DNA of 64,000 nucleotides from Clonostachys chloroleuca (lineage: Eukaryota > Ascomycota > Sordariomycetes > Hypocreales > Bionectriaceae): assembly GCA_037952775.1 (NCBI GenBank), contig JBANAY010000003.1, positions 7,006,001 through 7,070,000 on the forward strand, written 5' to 3'. Each line of letters starts with the position of its first letter. The stretch's first letter is position 1. Shown here piece after piece: positions 10,210 through 21,494 of the stretch. The position numbers and the translations under genes are program-made. The notes under the pieces are model-generated. The model was not told the origin of the DNA and made no database searches. It worked only from the letters and a program-made list of their open reading frames with translations.

Positions 10210-12140
10210 TCAATAGGTGTAGCGGAAATGATGATTCTCCCCGTCAGTTCGATCTTCAAGGTCCACCTCAAGACCCACTGCAACTAATGATTCAACTGGC
10301 TTTCCATACTCCCTGTCCCGACGCTTATTCTCGATAAAGCAGCAAGCACTGGCAAGGAGAACAGGTTACTTCTATATGTGTTGGTGAAAGATTGGCGGGA
10401 GGGGCGACTCACAAGTAGATCATTCCCATGACAGCATTGACAGAGAAGGCTGTCATCATGGCATTAATTCCCAGAGGGTAGTATGGAGCTTGATCAGTCC
10501 TGAAGAACTGAGGTCCGAAGATGTTTCCAACGGCTGCCAGCATCATTAGCACTTAGCTCACAGGTTTCCCCAAGGGAATAATTATCACTTACAGTACCAA
10601 ACGGCAACAGACACAGACGCGAATGATTTCTTTGTGGTGCCAGAATTGTTGGAAGACTGAAGACTGAGCATTGTAACAAAGGAGACGTTGTAGAAGCCCA
10701 TAAGGTAAACGCCAGTAAGGGACGCAGCACGTTGCGTCTTGATATCCAGCACTGCAAGAAGGAATTAGCTTCAATGATCTGAAGTTTGAAGATAAATGAC
10801 TCACAGTGAATCATGACAGTTCCAGCGATAGCTGGAAGTGTTGAGAGAACCCAAATAATGCAGCGCACGTTCGGGACATAGAGCATGATGACAGTTGCAG
10901 TGACCTGGGCGACAATCGCGACTGCGGCCTGTGGCGAAGCCATGAGTACAGTCTTTGTCCTAGAAAATCCATACCCAGAGATAATGAGAGGATTGAAGTT
11001 GGTGATGCCGGCGTTTGTAACCGCAAAAGCCATGACGCCAATAGACAGAGCCCAATATTTGGGATCCTTTAGGGCTTCATAAACCTGCCCAATTTTCCAT
11101 GTCTGCAGAATGAGCCATTATTATTAATCCATTGCGTCTTATACCAAGAAGATGAAAGTCTTAAATGAATGGGTATGCTTCCGAAGGACGGCACTGACCT
11201 TGTTGGAGTTGACGCCGGTTTGATTCTCAGCAGTTCGGATGACGACGAGCTTCTTCTGCTCCGCAGTAAAGAACCAAGCAGTCCGAGGACTATCTGGAAG
11301 AATTGACAACACTACGAAGCCAAATACCAGCGTAACTGAGCCATAAATTATAAATAAATACTATAGTTTCTGTTTAGTGCTTGTACATTGTAGTTCGACG
11401 GAACAACGTACCTTCCATGGTGACAGGCCTCCTTGAATCTGACCAATAGCATATGCGAGAATGCCTCCAAATATCTTTGTTCTGGTTAGGGATGAGCTCA
11501 TTGATTGTGTTGGCTAGATAACATACCCCGGCGAAAGTGTTGAAGTAAAGAGCCGAAACCAAGGTATGCTCTTCTCGCCGATACCAGATAGACGTGAGCA
11601 AGATACAACATGGCAACAAAGCTGCCTCGAAGACACCGAGGAAGAATCTGGCCACAGCCAATGTCGCAAAGCTCTTACATCCAGCCATAGCCGTAATGGT
11701 GATTCCCCAGAGGACGAGGATCGTGCCGATGAATTTGCCGATGCGTACTCTGGTCAGCAGCCAGAGAGCAGGTATCTCCATGGCGATGTACCCAAAGTAG
11801 AAAATAGACCCAAGCCAGCTATAATCCTGGTTCACAAGGCCGACTTCCTGAGACATTCCATAGACCGCGGCAAAGCTCATAGCATTCTTGTATCATTTCT
11901 ATGTCAGTGTTAATACATCTGTGAGGTAATGGTGTTACTTACCTTGTCTAGAAAGGCGAGCAGAGACGCCAGTACCATCACAACCAGAATAACAGAGTTC
12001 GTCTTGATCAACAGTTTGCGATTCTGACTGGGCGTCAAGACCTGCTCGGATATATCCCGCTCCTCTTCAGCCTCGGCCATTGAGGAGTTGGAGGGTCGAG
12101 CCTCGGTGAATCCAGGTTTATTTTCCGTTCGATCGCTCAT
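10210..12140 (-). CDS. MFS transporter, Dal5/allantoate permease (anion:cation symporter) family
   Basis: Eight exons (high to low): 11943-12140, 11527-11886, 11412-11474, 11199-11360, 10805-11102, 10593-10751, 10413-10533, 10210-10348. They total exactly 1500 nt (499 aa) with matching phases. The acidic N-terminal tail is followed by TM1 with LLAFLDK-NAMSFAAVYGM. Further family marks are SWLGSIFYFGYIAMEIP, RFFLGVFEAALLP and TSIWYRREE. Twelve membrane segments are expected, and the C-terminal tail ENKRRDREYGKPV is typical of the family. Members import carboxylates and N-containing acids (allantoate, nicotinate, dipeptides) across the plasma membrane; the substrate here is unknown. It is divergent from the broken monooxygenase and convergent with the aminotransferase. 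The reading frame appears intact. Confidence 0.9.
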
Positions 12141-12811
12141 GGTAATGAAAGGGTAGGAAATGCAGTTTAATTTTGGATGTCAGCAGCTGTGGAAGAATTG
12201 GAGTGTTGTTGGGTAAGGGATGGTTTAAATGAAGAAGCAATCTCTAGCCATAGGCGATTGCGTGATAGCCACCGAACCTTCCTGGTCCTAGTCTATCTGG
12301 CCCATGTCACTGGGCAGTCTGAAATCATCAGATAGCGGAGGCCATTGTGCAAGGGGTTGTACGCTACTCAGTAATAGTTGAGCAGGTCAATATCTGGGGT
12401 TGTGGACGCAGAGTTTAACAAACAAAACAAGGATGTGAGTGGGTTCTCGGGGTGCTCCATTCAGGCTAGAGCTTGAAGATAGCGCCCTCGGGGGTGACCG
12501 AGTAGGATACTCGGGAGACACCGACCTTATCTCTCGACACCCTAGTTTAGATAGCGAAGGTTTGTTGCGATAGCCTGTATGCGTTAACTCACGCGACTGG
12601 GGGGATTGAGTCAGTTTTGACCCCAGACATTTCATCTCAATGCTTTTCCTTTATCTACAGGCAAAAGATGTGTTATGATATGCTACCCCATGGGCATCTT
12701 TCCGTAGGATTCAAAACACAGCTGAGTTCGCTTCATGTCAAGAGTCTTTTCCTGAAATACGTTCTTAAGATATCGTACATCACAAAGTTCCAAATACGTC
12801 GGAAACCCAAA
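12141..12811. promoter_or_regulatory. Divergent upstream region of transporter and monooxygenase
   Basis: A 671-bp spacer with no gene. It carries CTCGG/CCGAG half-sites at 12446-12450, 12487-12491, 12498-12502 and 12510-12514, the last two forming a perfect palindrome. Confidence 0.4.
12498..12514. promoter_or_regulatory. Palindrome CCGAGTA-GGA-TACTCGG, candidate Zn2Cys6 site
   Basis: Perfect 7-bp arms around a 3-nt spacer; as triplets this is an everted CCG-N11-CGG. Everted CGG half-sites are a known arrangement for some fungal Zn2Cys6 regulators. It lies 358 bp upstream of the transporter ATG and 298 bp upstream of the monooxygenase ATG. Confidence 0.45.
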
Positions 12812-15032
12812 ATGGCTGTCACAGAATCAGCAACCCAGTCTGAGCCTATCGACGCGGTTAGGCCTATCAAGGTAATATGTATCGGAGTTGGCATGTCCAG
12901 TATCATATGCGGCGTCCGATTTCCACAAATAATAGAAAAGCTCGAGTTGACCATTTATGAGAAGAATGACGACGTGGGAGGTGTTTGGTACGAGAACAGG
13001 TGAGTTGCTTCATATCAGCAAATGGGCTTTAATTAGCAATAGATACCCAGGAGTTACCTGCGGTGAGACAAATCTCTGTCTTAACAGCTGGCTTTGAATA
13101 AATGCTGACTAATTTTTGTCTTTATCTTTAAGACGTCCCATCCCATGCTTTCCAATTCATGTTTGCTAGCAATACCAACTGGTCTTCGTTCTTTGTGCCA
13201 GGACAGGAAATCTCCGAATACTTCCGCACTGTGGCTGAGAAGTATGACGTGCTCAAGTACGTCCGGCTCAAACATGAGTTCAAGAAGGCTGTTTGGCTAG
13301 AAGACCTCCACAGGTGGGAAGTTACTATTCTCCGAATGGAAGGCAACACAGTAACAATTTTCTTATCTTATGATTTACCTAGCCCTGCATAACGGCTCCA
13401 GGTCACCATCAAACTTTTCATTTTCTAATTACCTCAATATATAGGAGTTCAGGGACTACGCGGATATAGTCGTTAAGGCAACCGGGAACTTAAGCAAGTG
13501 GAAATCGCCTGAGATTGAAGGACTCCACGACTTCAAGGGCCCAGTTATGCACTCAGCAAACTATGACACGTCTTTCGACCCTACCGACAAGAGGGTCTTT
13601 GTAATTGGCAGCGGTTCTAGCGCCGTTCAAATCGTCCCTGCAATGCTGCCTCAAGTCAAATACATGGACCATTAGGTGCGCGGCCGCGCTTGGATCTCAC
13701 CAGCTGCCTTTCTTGCCGTGGATCTTTGGAAAGCCAATAATGATGTTCACAACTGTATTCTCTATGCCATTCCCATACCCCATTTTCAATGTATGAATAC
13801 TAAGCTGGTTTAAAGCATAGTTGAACATCCGGCAGAAAAAAGAAAAAGCAGGTCAGAGCATCCGGAACTCTATCTGCGATACAGACATCAAATTGAAGAT
13901 GTCGTCAATCGCGCCCAGCTTGTTCACTGGCAAAATGAACAAGTCCTTCTCGAAAGAGGCAGAGGAGTCCATGGTCCGTAGATTTTCGCCCAAGCCTGCG
14001 GTATGGGAAGCTCTGCGACCCGACTATCCGCCTTTATGCCGAAGGGTTGCTCCGGGACCTCGATATCTTGAGTGCCTTGTGGATGACAGTCTAAACTTCA
14101 TTCCAAAGGGTGTCAAAAAGGGTGACTGAGAATGGTATTATCGACGCAGATGGCGTCTTCCGTGAAACGGACGCCATTGTCTGCGCCACCGGCTTCGATA
14201 CGTAAGTTTACCTTGGCATCCTCCTCTTGTTACTTTGCATAAACTAAAAGCGTACTTACCGATCTTGGACGACTACCTAGATCCTTTAACATGCATGAGA
14301 ATCCGATCTATGGTCAAGGCGGCATATCGATCGACGACGTGTGGCAGCCAGATCCGATAGGATACATGTCCATCCTCCCACCCAAGATGCCGAACTTGTT
14401 CTTGTTTGTCGGTCCAAACGGTGGATCAGGCGCTGGTTCAACAATCCAAATGAGCGAATGGGTAGCTGAATATGTGTTTAAGTGTATCCAAAAGCTACAA
14501 AGAGAAATCCGAAAAACGATTTTAGCCAAGTAAGTTCAACATTACGACCCTAGTCATCGATAGGGAACCACTGACTCAATCCGGCTACAGACAATCAGCT
14601 ACCGATGCTTTCAGAAAGCAGGCTGATACATACTTCGCAAAGACTACTTTCACATACACAGTGAGTTGTTTTGAGCTATCTGAAAATGTTCGATGGGCGG
14701 CTTATTAACTTGCTCCAGTGAACAACTGGGCCAAGCGTCACCCCGATGACCGCATTATTGGATTCTGGCCAGGTTCAGCTATACATCTACGCAAAGCACT
14801 AGAACATCCCGGATGGGAAGACTTCGAGTACGAATCAATGGACCAAGACAGCCTCGCATGGATGGGCGGTTTGGTTTTGGCGCAGCTCAGCACCAACTCC
14901 GCAACTGGATATCTCGATCTCGTAGACCTACCGGACTCGGAGATTTACAAGGGTGTTACCACTAAAGGAGCTCGCCTGGCAAACTTCCTCGCTGCAGAGC
15001 GAGTTGCTTGCAGCGGCAAGATAACCATTTGA
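12812..15032 (+). pseudogene. Flavin-containing (Baeyer-Villiger type) monooxygenase, broken
   Basis: Clear homology to fungal BVMO/FMO-like enzymes: an N-terminal FAD motif (IGVGMSS, degenerate from GxGxxG), GVWYENRYPG, DVPSHAFQF, the NADPH-site motif VFVIGSGSSAVQIVP, VRGRAWIS, FTGKMNK, CRRVAPGPRYLE, VCATGFDT, SIDDVWQPDPIGY and GPNGGSGAGSTIQMSEW. Early introns splice well (13000-13042, 13063-13132, about 13351-13443). Inactivating changes: an in-frame TAG at 13673-13675 where an aromatic residue precedes VRGRAW, and TAA 13811-13813 in the same frame. Frame changes lie near 13905-13920 (between VVNRA and SLFTGKMNK) and near 14114-14122 (one extra G between GVKK and VTENG). The last intron before NNWAKRH is also out of phase. 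A functional product is very unlikely. It was presumably once the oxygenase of region A. Confidence 0.85.
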
Positions 15033-15245
15033 GAATCTCGTCTTCTATTTAGAAGTGAGGTCAAAAAAATGTGGTGGACTAGGCAGAATCAAGTTGTATC
15101 AGGGCAAGAGGAAAGAGCAGATGCGATTCATTAACTTGACAGAAATGGTACGAAAATGGATTCTTCCCATGAAAATTCGCGATGAACAATATGCTAATGT
15201 CCTTGTAGGTTTAAATTTAACCAAGGATTCCGTGAATCAACTGAT

Positions 15246-16305
15246 TTAAGATAACTGAGCCTCCCTAAAAGCGGCCACGCCAGATTTCCATCGAGGATGA
15301 TGAAGACGAATTTCGGTGTTACTTGGACCAGCTGATCGGCTTATGACTACCTCTTGCAAGTTAAGCGTCAATAGCTTTCCAGTATCAAAATGGTACCGTG
15401 CCGAGCTCGCATCGTCGGTCCTAAAGACTCTCACGGTCTGGCCCTCGACGAGTTCGAGGGGGTCTTTGTTAACACCCTTGGCGTCATCTGCAAAACCTGA
15501 GCTGAGAATTGCTGCGGCAGCCTCTTGGCCACGAGATTTTTTAACAGAATTAGCACGGGCTGCTGCTTTGTCTGACTCCTGATACCTCTTCATGAATTCT
15601 GCCGTGCGTGGGTAAAGATCTGACCCAAAGAATTCAGCGGGCAAGGCATTTGGCATGCTCAGCAACCAATCAATGGGAAATGCAGCTTTGCCAGCAATTC
15701 GTTAGCTCTAAACTGGATACCGTTGCCTCTCTGAATCCTAACATACCGTGTATATCTACCAGACGAATATTTTCAGACCCGGAAAGCCATTTGCGCCCGT
15801 CGCTTAGCAGATCTTCGAGCAGCTCGAAATGCGTCCTCATCTCGACCAAGGCTGCAGGGCGGCGCTTTGCTTGATCCTTGGCAGTGAAGCTTCGACCTGT
15901 GAGCCCAGACCTATCCTTCATAAATGTCTCGTTTTGGAAGACTGGTAGTTCGGGCGGCATGGTTAAGACGGCCGAGGAGAAGAGCGAAAGCTCGGCCCAA
16001 TCGCGAAACAGCTTCTCGAAAGCGCGACCCTGAGCATCGGTTGCGCCCAGCGTCTCTCCCGGAATTATCTGCTCCAGCTTTTCCAAGATCAGACGCGTGT
16101 CAAAGTAGACATCCCTTCCGATGGCCAGGACGGGGATGCGTCGGTAGTTGATGCCTAGAGCCTCCAAATCAGGGCGTGGCATCACTGGCGGCTGTCGGCA
16201 TTCTGTATATTTAATGCCTCGAACGTTGAGGTAAGAAACCACTTTGTTGCCCCAGGGAGATCCTGGGTAGGTGAAAAGCACAATCTCTGGGATAGAGCCG
16301 CTCAT
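15246..16305 (-). CDS. Glutathione S-transferase-like protein
   Basis: Two exons: 15747-16305 and 15246-15685 (332 aa, phase 1 junction through VDIH-A). The start is the ATG at 16305 (MSGSIPEIVLF), where the thioredoxin-fold domain begins; an in-frame ATG at 16413 would add an unlikely leader. N-terminal GST signatures: LFTYPGSPWGNKVVSYL (beta1-alpha1 with a candidate Ser/Tyr), then RRIPVLAIGRDVYFDTRLILEKLE, containing the cis-Pro and the Asp-Thr equivalent of the glutathione-contacting motif. The C-terminal domain is mostly helical and diverged. The likely activity is glutathione conjugation or a related role, cytosolic. It is the last gene of region A, convergent with the broken monooxygenase. 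Confidence 0.85.
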
Positions 16306-19157
16306 TGTGAACTGATTACTGATGGGAGAAGATGGAAGAAGTGTTAGGCGTTCGTTTAGAAGACTGCATTTCACTGGTCGATTGTTTGTTGACGACTTGG
16401 TTGATATATTCAATTGAGCCTCGGCATCTCTACTTTAATCTCCACTCATTCATTGGCTTCTGATGGGGACTCCAGATTCCATTCCCTTGGCATTCGGCAA
16501 TTCCAATCTAATAATCAGGTCTGGGTTTTTTTTTTAGGGGAATCAACCCCCTTTTCGCAAATCTATTCCCGTTTGGTACCATGCTAAATATTTGTTCTTC
16601 ATGTATACCATCTCTCGCGTACTGTCGCGTGCCTTCATCTCCTCTATGGCTAGCTAAAATTGCTCAAACTGCAACAATAACCATTTTGCTTAGAAGTCAA
16701 AAACAGAACAATAAGATAACTTCAGCACAAAACTTAGAGAGCCTCCTTCCTCAAATGCTTGAGACCGCATCAAAATGAGACATCGGCTGACTGTACCATG
16801 TTGCAAGTACTTAAAGCCATCTCAGGAATATGAATATAGATTCGAGAAAATAATTCAACTCAACATGAATGAGCCGGCTTCCTCTCGGGGAGAAATCTTA
16901 AAATTTCTCATAATACTATACAAATTCAAGGTATTCTTATCACGCATTCCACCATCCAAGCTCAGCACTTTCTTACAGTTACAACAGTTGTCAGCAGCTG
17001 TGGCCTTACAAGGGGCATAGAGCACGCCTCGAGGTTTAGAGAATTATTGAAGCCAAACTACATCCTTTTAGGTATTTGACTTTGCGATCTTATCTGGATG
17101 GCTCGCAGCCATCTGCTCAACTGCCCAGCAAGGGGAGTCCTGGAAGTACAAGCTTGTGTACTGGTCGCCCATGTATAACAATTTGTCTCACGGTATATAG
17201 TAAATTGACGAGGTTTAAGTTACTCGTGAGCGGATTCCGACCGGCAAGTCAAACAACGCTGTGAGGTAAGTTTCAGGGTATGAATAGAGACCCCTCGCCT
17301 TGCTTGAAGGCATCCAACCAGGCAAGCGACAGGCTAGGCAAATTAGTGTTGATTGGCCGCCCCGCGCTGTAGAGCAAGGGACGCGCAGCCAAAAAGATGA
17401 CGAGGCGACAGAAACAAGGACTTACTCTGTTTCATGTACATTAATAAGGGGAAGGGTCACCTTCGCAACAGTAGATGACTGGAACCTGGGCCCAGCATCT
17501 CTTGAAGCAGCAGCCTACGATTCCCAGTAGGTTTTGAAGTAATTCGAGCGTCTATTATACGAATACGTAGCCATCATACCTCAAATGGATCGACAGAACG
17601 CACAGAGCTTGGCTGCGTTGAAAGGCCCAGCGCCGCCAAATCCGTCGAAATCTGGACTGGAGATATCAACTGAAGAAATGGTACTCCCACCAGCTGCGCG
17701 GAGGGATGGGTCATTATCTTCTTGGGTCATCATCTTCTTGGCAAAGACATGCTACAATATATGGCAATGAAAGGGGAAGAGGCCGGGGGAGGGGAGGACC
17801 TACATAACCATGTCTGTCATCAATTTCCGGCTCCATAGGTCGAATCACGCCGTTGTAGCGTGCCCACTGGGCGACTATTAATAGCCTTTACCAGGCTGGT
17901 AACAAAACTCTTGGATGATTCTAAGAATCCTTAAGCGGATCTCAGCTAGGAGATAATTAAGAAGAGGTGGAAGAATCCTGGGTCCCTGGGATATCGTGAT
18001 GCTAGTGTTGAATCGGGCTAAATGCAGCGACTGCAAGGAAGTCGTTACGGTACCAGGAACGTTGCCCGAAGAATCCTTCATGAATTTAATGGGTGCTGCC
18101 ACTCGCCCTAAGATTAATATGCATTACTCATCAAAGATAAATAAAGGAGTCGCATTATCAGCCATTTTCAAGGCTGAGTGTACCACATGTTGAATGCCTG
18201 CTGAGCCAAGATCCAATAAACAACTGAACGTCACTTGCTAATATCTGTCACCATAATGGCATTCAGGTGCAAGCTTCAAGCCTCGGCCCCCTCCCGATAT
18301 TAATCATAAAGACTAACTGCTAAGCTGTCAGAAGATGTAGTATCTTGGAGTGTTCTCCTTTACGCAAGATTCTAGTGGTTATCAGTCTGATACTTAATTT
18401 TTGATTCCTGCAAAGCTCAATTAATGCTTCAATGTAGTAGTTGAACGTCAGGAGTGAGCTGCTAAAGGGTGGGAAGATGAACACTCGATCCGACTCAGGA
18501 ATATCAGTGGGCAGTAGCGGATGCCAAGCTTGTAGATCATCTCCTTATTGCACATGTCTCATCAATATTGAATCCTGACCCTAAGTGGTACGTTCCCTGA
18601 TATTTCATTGTCTGAGGTCCGAGAGTCGAACCTGGCTGAAAGCGTGCCCCGCCGGGCGGGTCGGTAGGCTGTAGAAGAATTTGCCAAATCTGGAGGAGGG
18701 GACTGGGGGTGTCAGAGGAACTAGGCTCTCTTGGGGTTATCTTTTGGGGGTATCCATCATCCTAACCCTTCCTGATACCCCTGGAGCTCGATGAATGAAG
18801 GATGTAGATGGATGGCATAACTTCCCCCATGACATGCTATGCCAGTGAGAGGCGGATGGTTCTGTTGACGAATACTCTTTCATTCCGGGATTGGATCTAT
18901 TATAGGAAACTCAGGACTCTTGAGACAGCCTGAAGAAATATATAAGGCCTGAGCTGATCCAAATAACTTGTGTTTTCCTTCCTCATCAAACAAGCAGAAT
19001 AAAGTTAAAGATAGTCCTTTCTGGTCCATTTTTGATTTACTTACTTCATATCCCGCCCCTTTCCCCTTTTCCTACTCCTAATCCCTTATCCTTTCCGAGT
19101 TACTGGTTATTTTTTTCAGAACCGCTTCTAGAACCTTTCTTACAGTAGCTTCTTATT
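16306..19157. other. Gene-poor 2.85-kb region
   Basis: No convincing coding sequence. Frames are short (up to about 80 codons) and lack motifs. An oligo-T run occurs near 16527. A tRNA-like T-arm sequence near 18610 does not fold into a tRNA. The right end holds the promoter of the small secreted protein. Confidence 0.5.
18939..18946 (+). promoter_or_regulatory. TATA box (TATATAAG) of the small secreted protein gene
   Basis: TATATAAG lies 212 bp before the ATG at 19158. Between them is a long C/T-rich leader (about 19030-19100), a pattern common at strongly expressed fungal genes. The transcription start is not determined. Confidence 0.5.
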
Positions 19158-19571
19158 ATGGTTACTTTCAAGAGCCTCAGCTATGCAGCTGTCCTTTCTC
19201 TTAGCCTTGCTACCCATGGAGCAGTCGCCGAGACTGGAGCTACCCATCTTATCGCTCGCGGTGTTGAGCCTGATAACGCTCCCGAGCTTGTTGCCCGCGA
19301 TACTCAGGCCGAGCTTGAGGAACGTGACGAAGAAGACGAGCTAGAGGCTCGTAATCTACTTGAAGAACTTGACCGGCTCGATATCCTTGTCCGCCAGCCT
19401 AAGAAGGAATCTGGTCCTAAGCCTAAGCCAATACCAAAACCTACACCGACCAAGAAACCTAGATCCGAGCCCACAGGTCGACCTCATATGGATCGAAGGC
19501 GTCATCTATTCGATGAACTTGACGAGCGCGATATGTATGAGGAGGACGAATATTTATTTATCCGCGGCTAA
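19158..19571 (+). CDS. Small secreted acidic protein with internal repeats
   Basis: A single exon of 137 aa. Residues 1-24 form a signal peptide (MVTFKSLSYAAVLSLSLATHG...AVAE, probable cleavage after AVA). The mature part alternates acidic stretches ending in short Arg-containing blocks: LIARG, LVARD, EERD, EARN. A basic Pro/Lys segment (KPKPIPKPTPTKKP) follows, then a C-terminal acidic block. Two related blocks, LLEELDRLDI and LFDELDERDM, flank the basic segment. RRR near residue 115 is a candidate Kex2-type processing site. No cysteines. It is isolated in a gene-poor stretch behind a TATA box. No known domain; it could be an effector, a cell-wall or matrix protein, or a processed peptide precursor. 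Confidence 0.75.
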   Translation: MVTFKSLSYAAVLSLSLATHGAVAETGATHLIARGVEPDNAPELVARDTQAELEERDEEDELEARNLLEELDRLDILVRQPKKESGPKPKPIPKPTPTKKPRSEPTGRPHMDRRRHLFDELDERDMYEEDEYLFIRG

Positions 19572-21494
19572 GGGAAGGGAAAAAGGATCAGCCTGATCCC
19601 AGGCCTTGAGCTAGGAAAGATAACCCAAAGGGGGGTAGGGGCAGGGGAAAGCGTGACTTGCTTGTCATCGAATTCGATCTATACTAAGTTAGTGCCGCCC
19701 TCTGCAACTCCTTCTACAATGCTCCTGATCCTTGTCTCAAGGATCCTGCCCAAGGCGTCTGTCAGGGGCGTTCGTGGAGGGCCGTGGCAGATACACCCTC
19801 GATGGTGGGATGCTTGAGGAAGAAGTTCAGGCAAGCATAAAAGAGACTTGTGGTTTAGATTTCCGAGAACGATGTGGGGGCTTATAGTTTTAGAGATAAT
19901 CTCGTTTGTATTACCCTGTGTCTGGAACGGTGGTTGCGGTTTTCGGCATATAGTGTCCTGATTGGATGGAGTAGGAATATCAGTATTGAAGTGCTTCTCT
20001 TGGGGAGATAGTCTTTTTGAATACTATAAGTTAATATTTGGATACATTTTAATTTTCTGTGACGGGTGCATGTCTCATACTTGTATAAGAAGTTACCGTA
20101 CTGTGTAAGAATCTGGGAACTACCAAGATCATCTTTCGAGCGAGTGTGTGTTGGTTGGATTAATATCCTCTTTGGTTGAGGCTCCAAGAAGCTATATATA
20201 ACCGAGTCTGAATAGGCATATCACCGGCACGAGCGAAAGAAAGAGTGAATTATGTACAGACGGCTTTGCAGGTCGTATACTAACTGATTTTTCAGTACTG
20301 AAAAAAATAAAAATAAAAAAAAACTTTTAACTCTTCCTAATTGTTTTTCTAGAGTATATGAATTTAGAATTACGAGGAGTATAATAGGAAGATACTAATA
20401 TAAGTCTCCTGCCAATGCATCGTATGCTTTTCTCAGTTTCTTTTGAATGCAACAGGCGTCCCATTGGACTAGTCGGCCAGTAAGAACTACAAGTGGAAAT
20501 TCCTTGTAGAGGCGCCTTGCCTTACTTGGACATCTGAATCAAGCTATTATACTACCGATTGCATTTTGAGTTCATTGATCAATACTTATGGTTCGCGTTG
20601 TAGGAGGAGACCCGCAACGGCGGCGTGAGGGCGGCGTGAGGGCGGCGTGAGGGAGGCAATTAGATACTACAAAGAAATGATTAATCGGGAATCAACTTCT
20701 TCAGAGAGCTAAGCAGGTTATTTTTTTTATCATCAAAGAGCTATGATAATGGCAAAATTAGGAGTGTGGTTGACATAAGTTGCCAAAATGTTTGAAATGG
20801 ATTTATTTGAAGTTTAGGTAGGGTGATGCGGCTTATCAGAGTCCCGGTGCCTTGATTGATGATGCCTCGCGCTGCTTTGCCAGCAAGACGAAAAATCAAT
20901 GACTTGCGAGACATAAGTTACCTGACGGTACTTAATATGGGCATTGAGTCGGTGCAAAATCAGTGGGTTATCCGCGACCGCATGTATCTAAAAGTTTCTG
21001 CATGTCGTATCCACCTCGAGGTTCATTCCTAGAGTTGATTGGCTCGCTCGCCAAACCCCCCGGAAGCGAGACCGGAAGCGAGAAATTCCGTATTTCCACC
21101 AGCGTGCAATTTGCCCAAGACGAAGACGCAGAGCCAAGATCCCAACAGTGAAATCGACACTCTATTCGCTTCATTTAGCCTGTCATCTTCCCACCTCATT
21201 TCCACTCCCCGGCTCATCGAGCCCCGAGACCGAGCATGTAGGGCTGAGATATCAGGGATACTGGCGCGGCCAAGGGTCCCACGCGATTGCATACTTCTGA
21301 TGCGTTCAAAGACAGACAAACATGTCGCCGTCAACCCCTAGCAGCTACCCACTTCTCTAACGTATGCCGACGTGCCGGTCGTGGAGATTGTGCTGGAAGG
21401 ATGCTGTGAGCGGTACAAGAATCCTTTTCGTCTGATCCTCACGTCAGAACCCGAGACGGGCATCTTGCTTCGACCCCGCATCATCGTCACCACA
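19572..21494. other. Intergenic, 1.9 kb, no gene seen
   Basis: AT-rich with homopolymer A runs near 20303-20325 and a small tandem repeat at 20620-20652. In-frame ATGs at 21372 and earlier could lengthen the next gene, but the sequence there is unlike its conserved body. Confidence 0.45.
20620..20652. repeat. Three tandem copies of GCGGCGTGAGG (11 nt)
   Basis: Three perfect adjacent copies at 20620-20630, 20631-20641 and 20642-20652, GC-rich within AT-rich DNA. Probably a microsatellite. Confidence 0.85.

Noticed and set aside
18600..18680. tRNA-like T-arm sequence with GTCGAACC
   Set aside because: Acceptor, D and anticodon arms cannot be paired.
16306..19157. Possible transposon or long repeat in the gene-poor stretch
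   Set aside because: No terminal inverted repeats, target duplications or transposase fragments could be seen by eye.
21372..21494. In-frame upstream ATG of the 356-aa conserved protein
   Set aside because: The segment differs in character from the body, and the ATG at 21495 has better context (CACAATGG).
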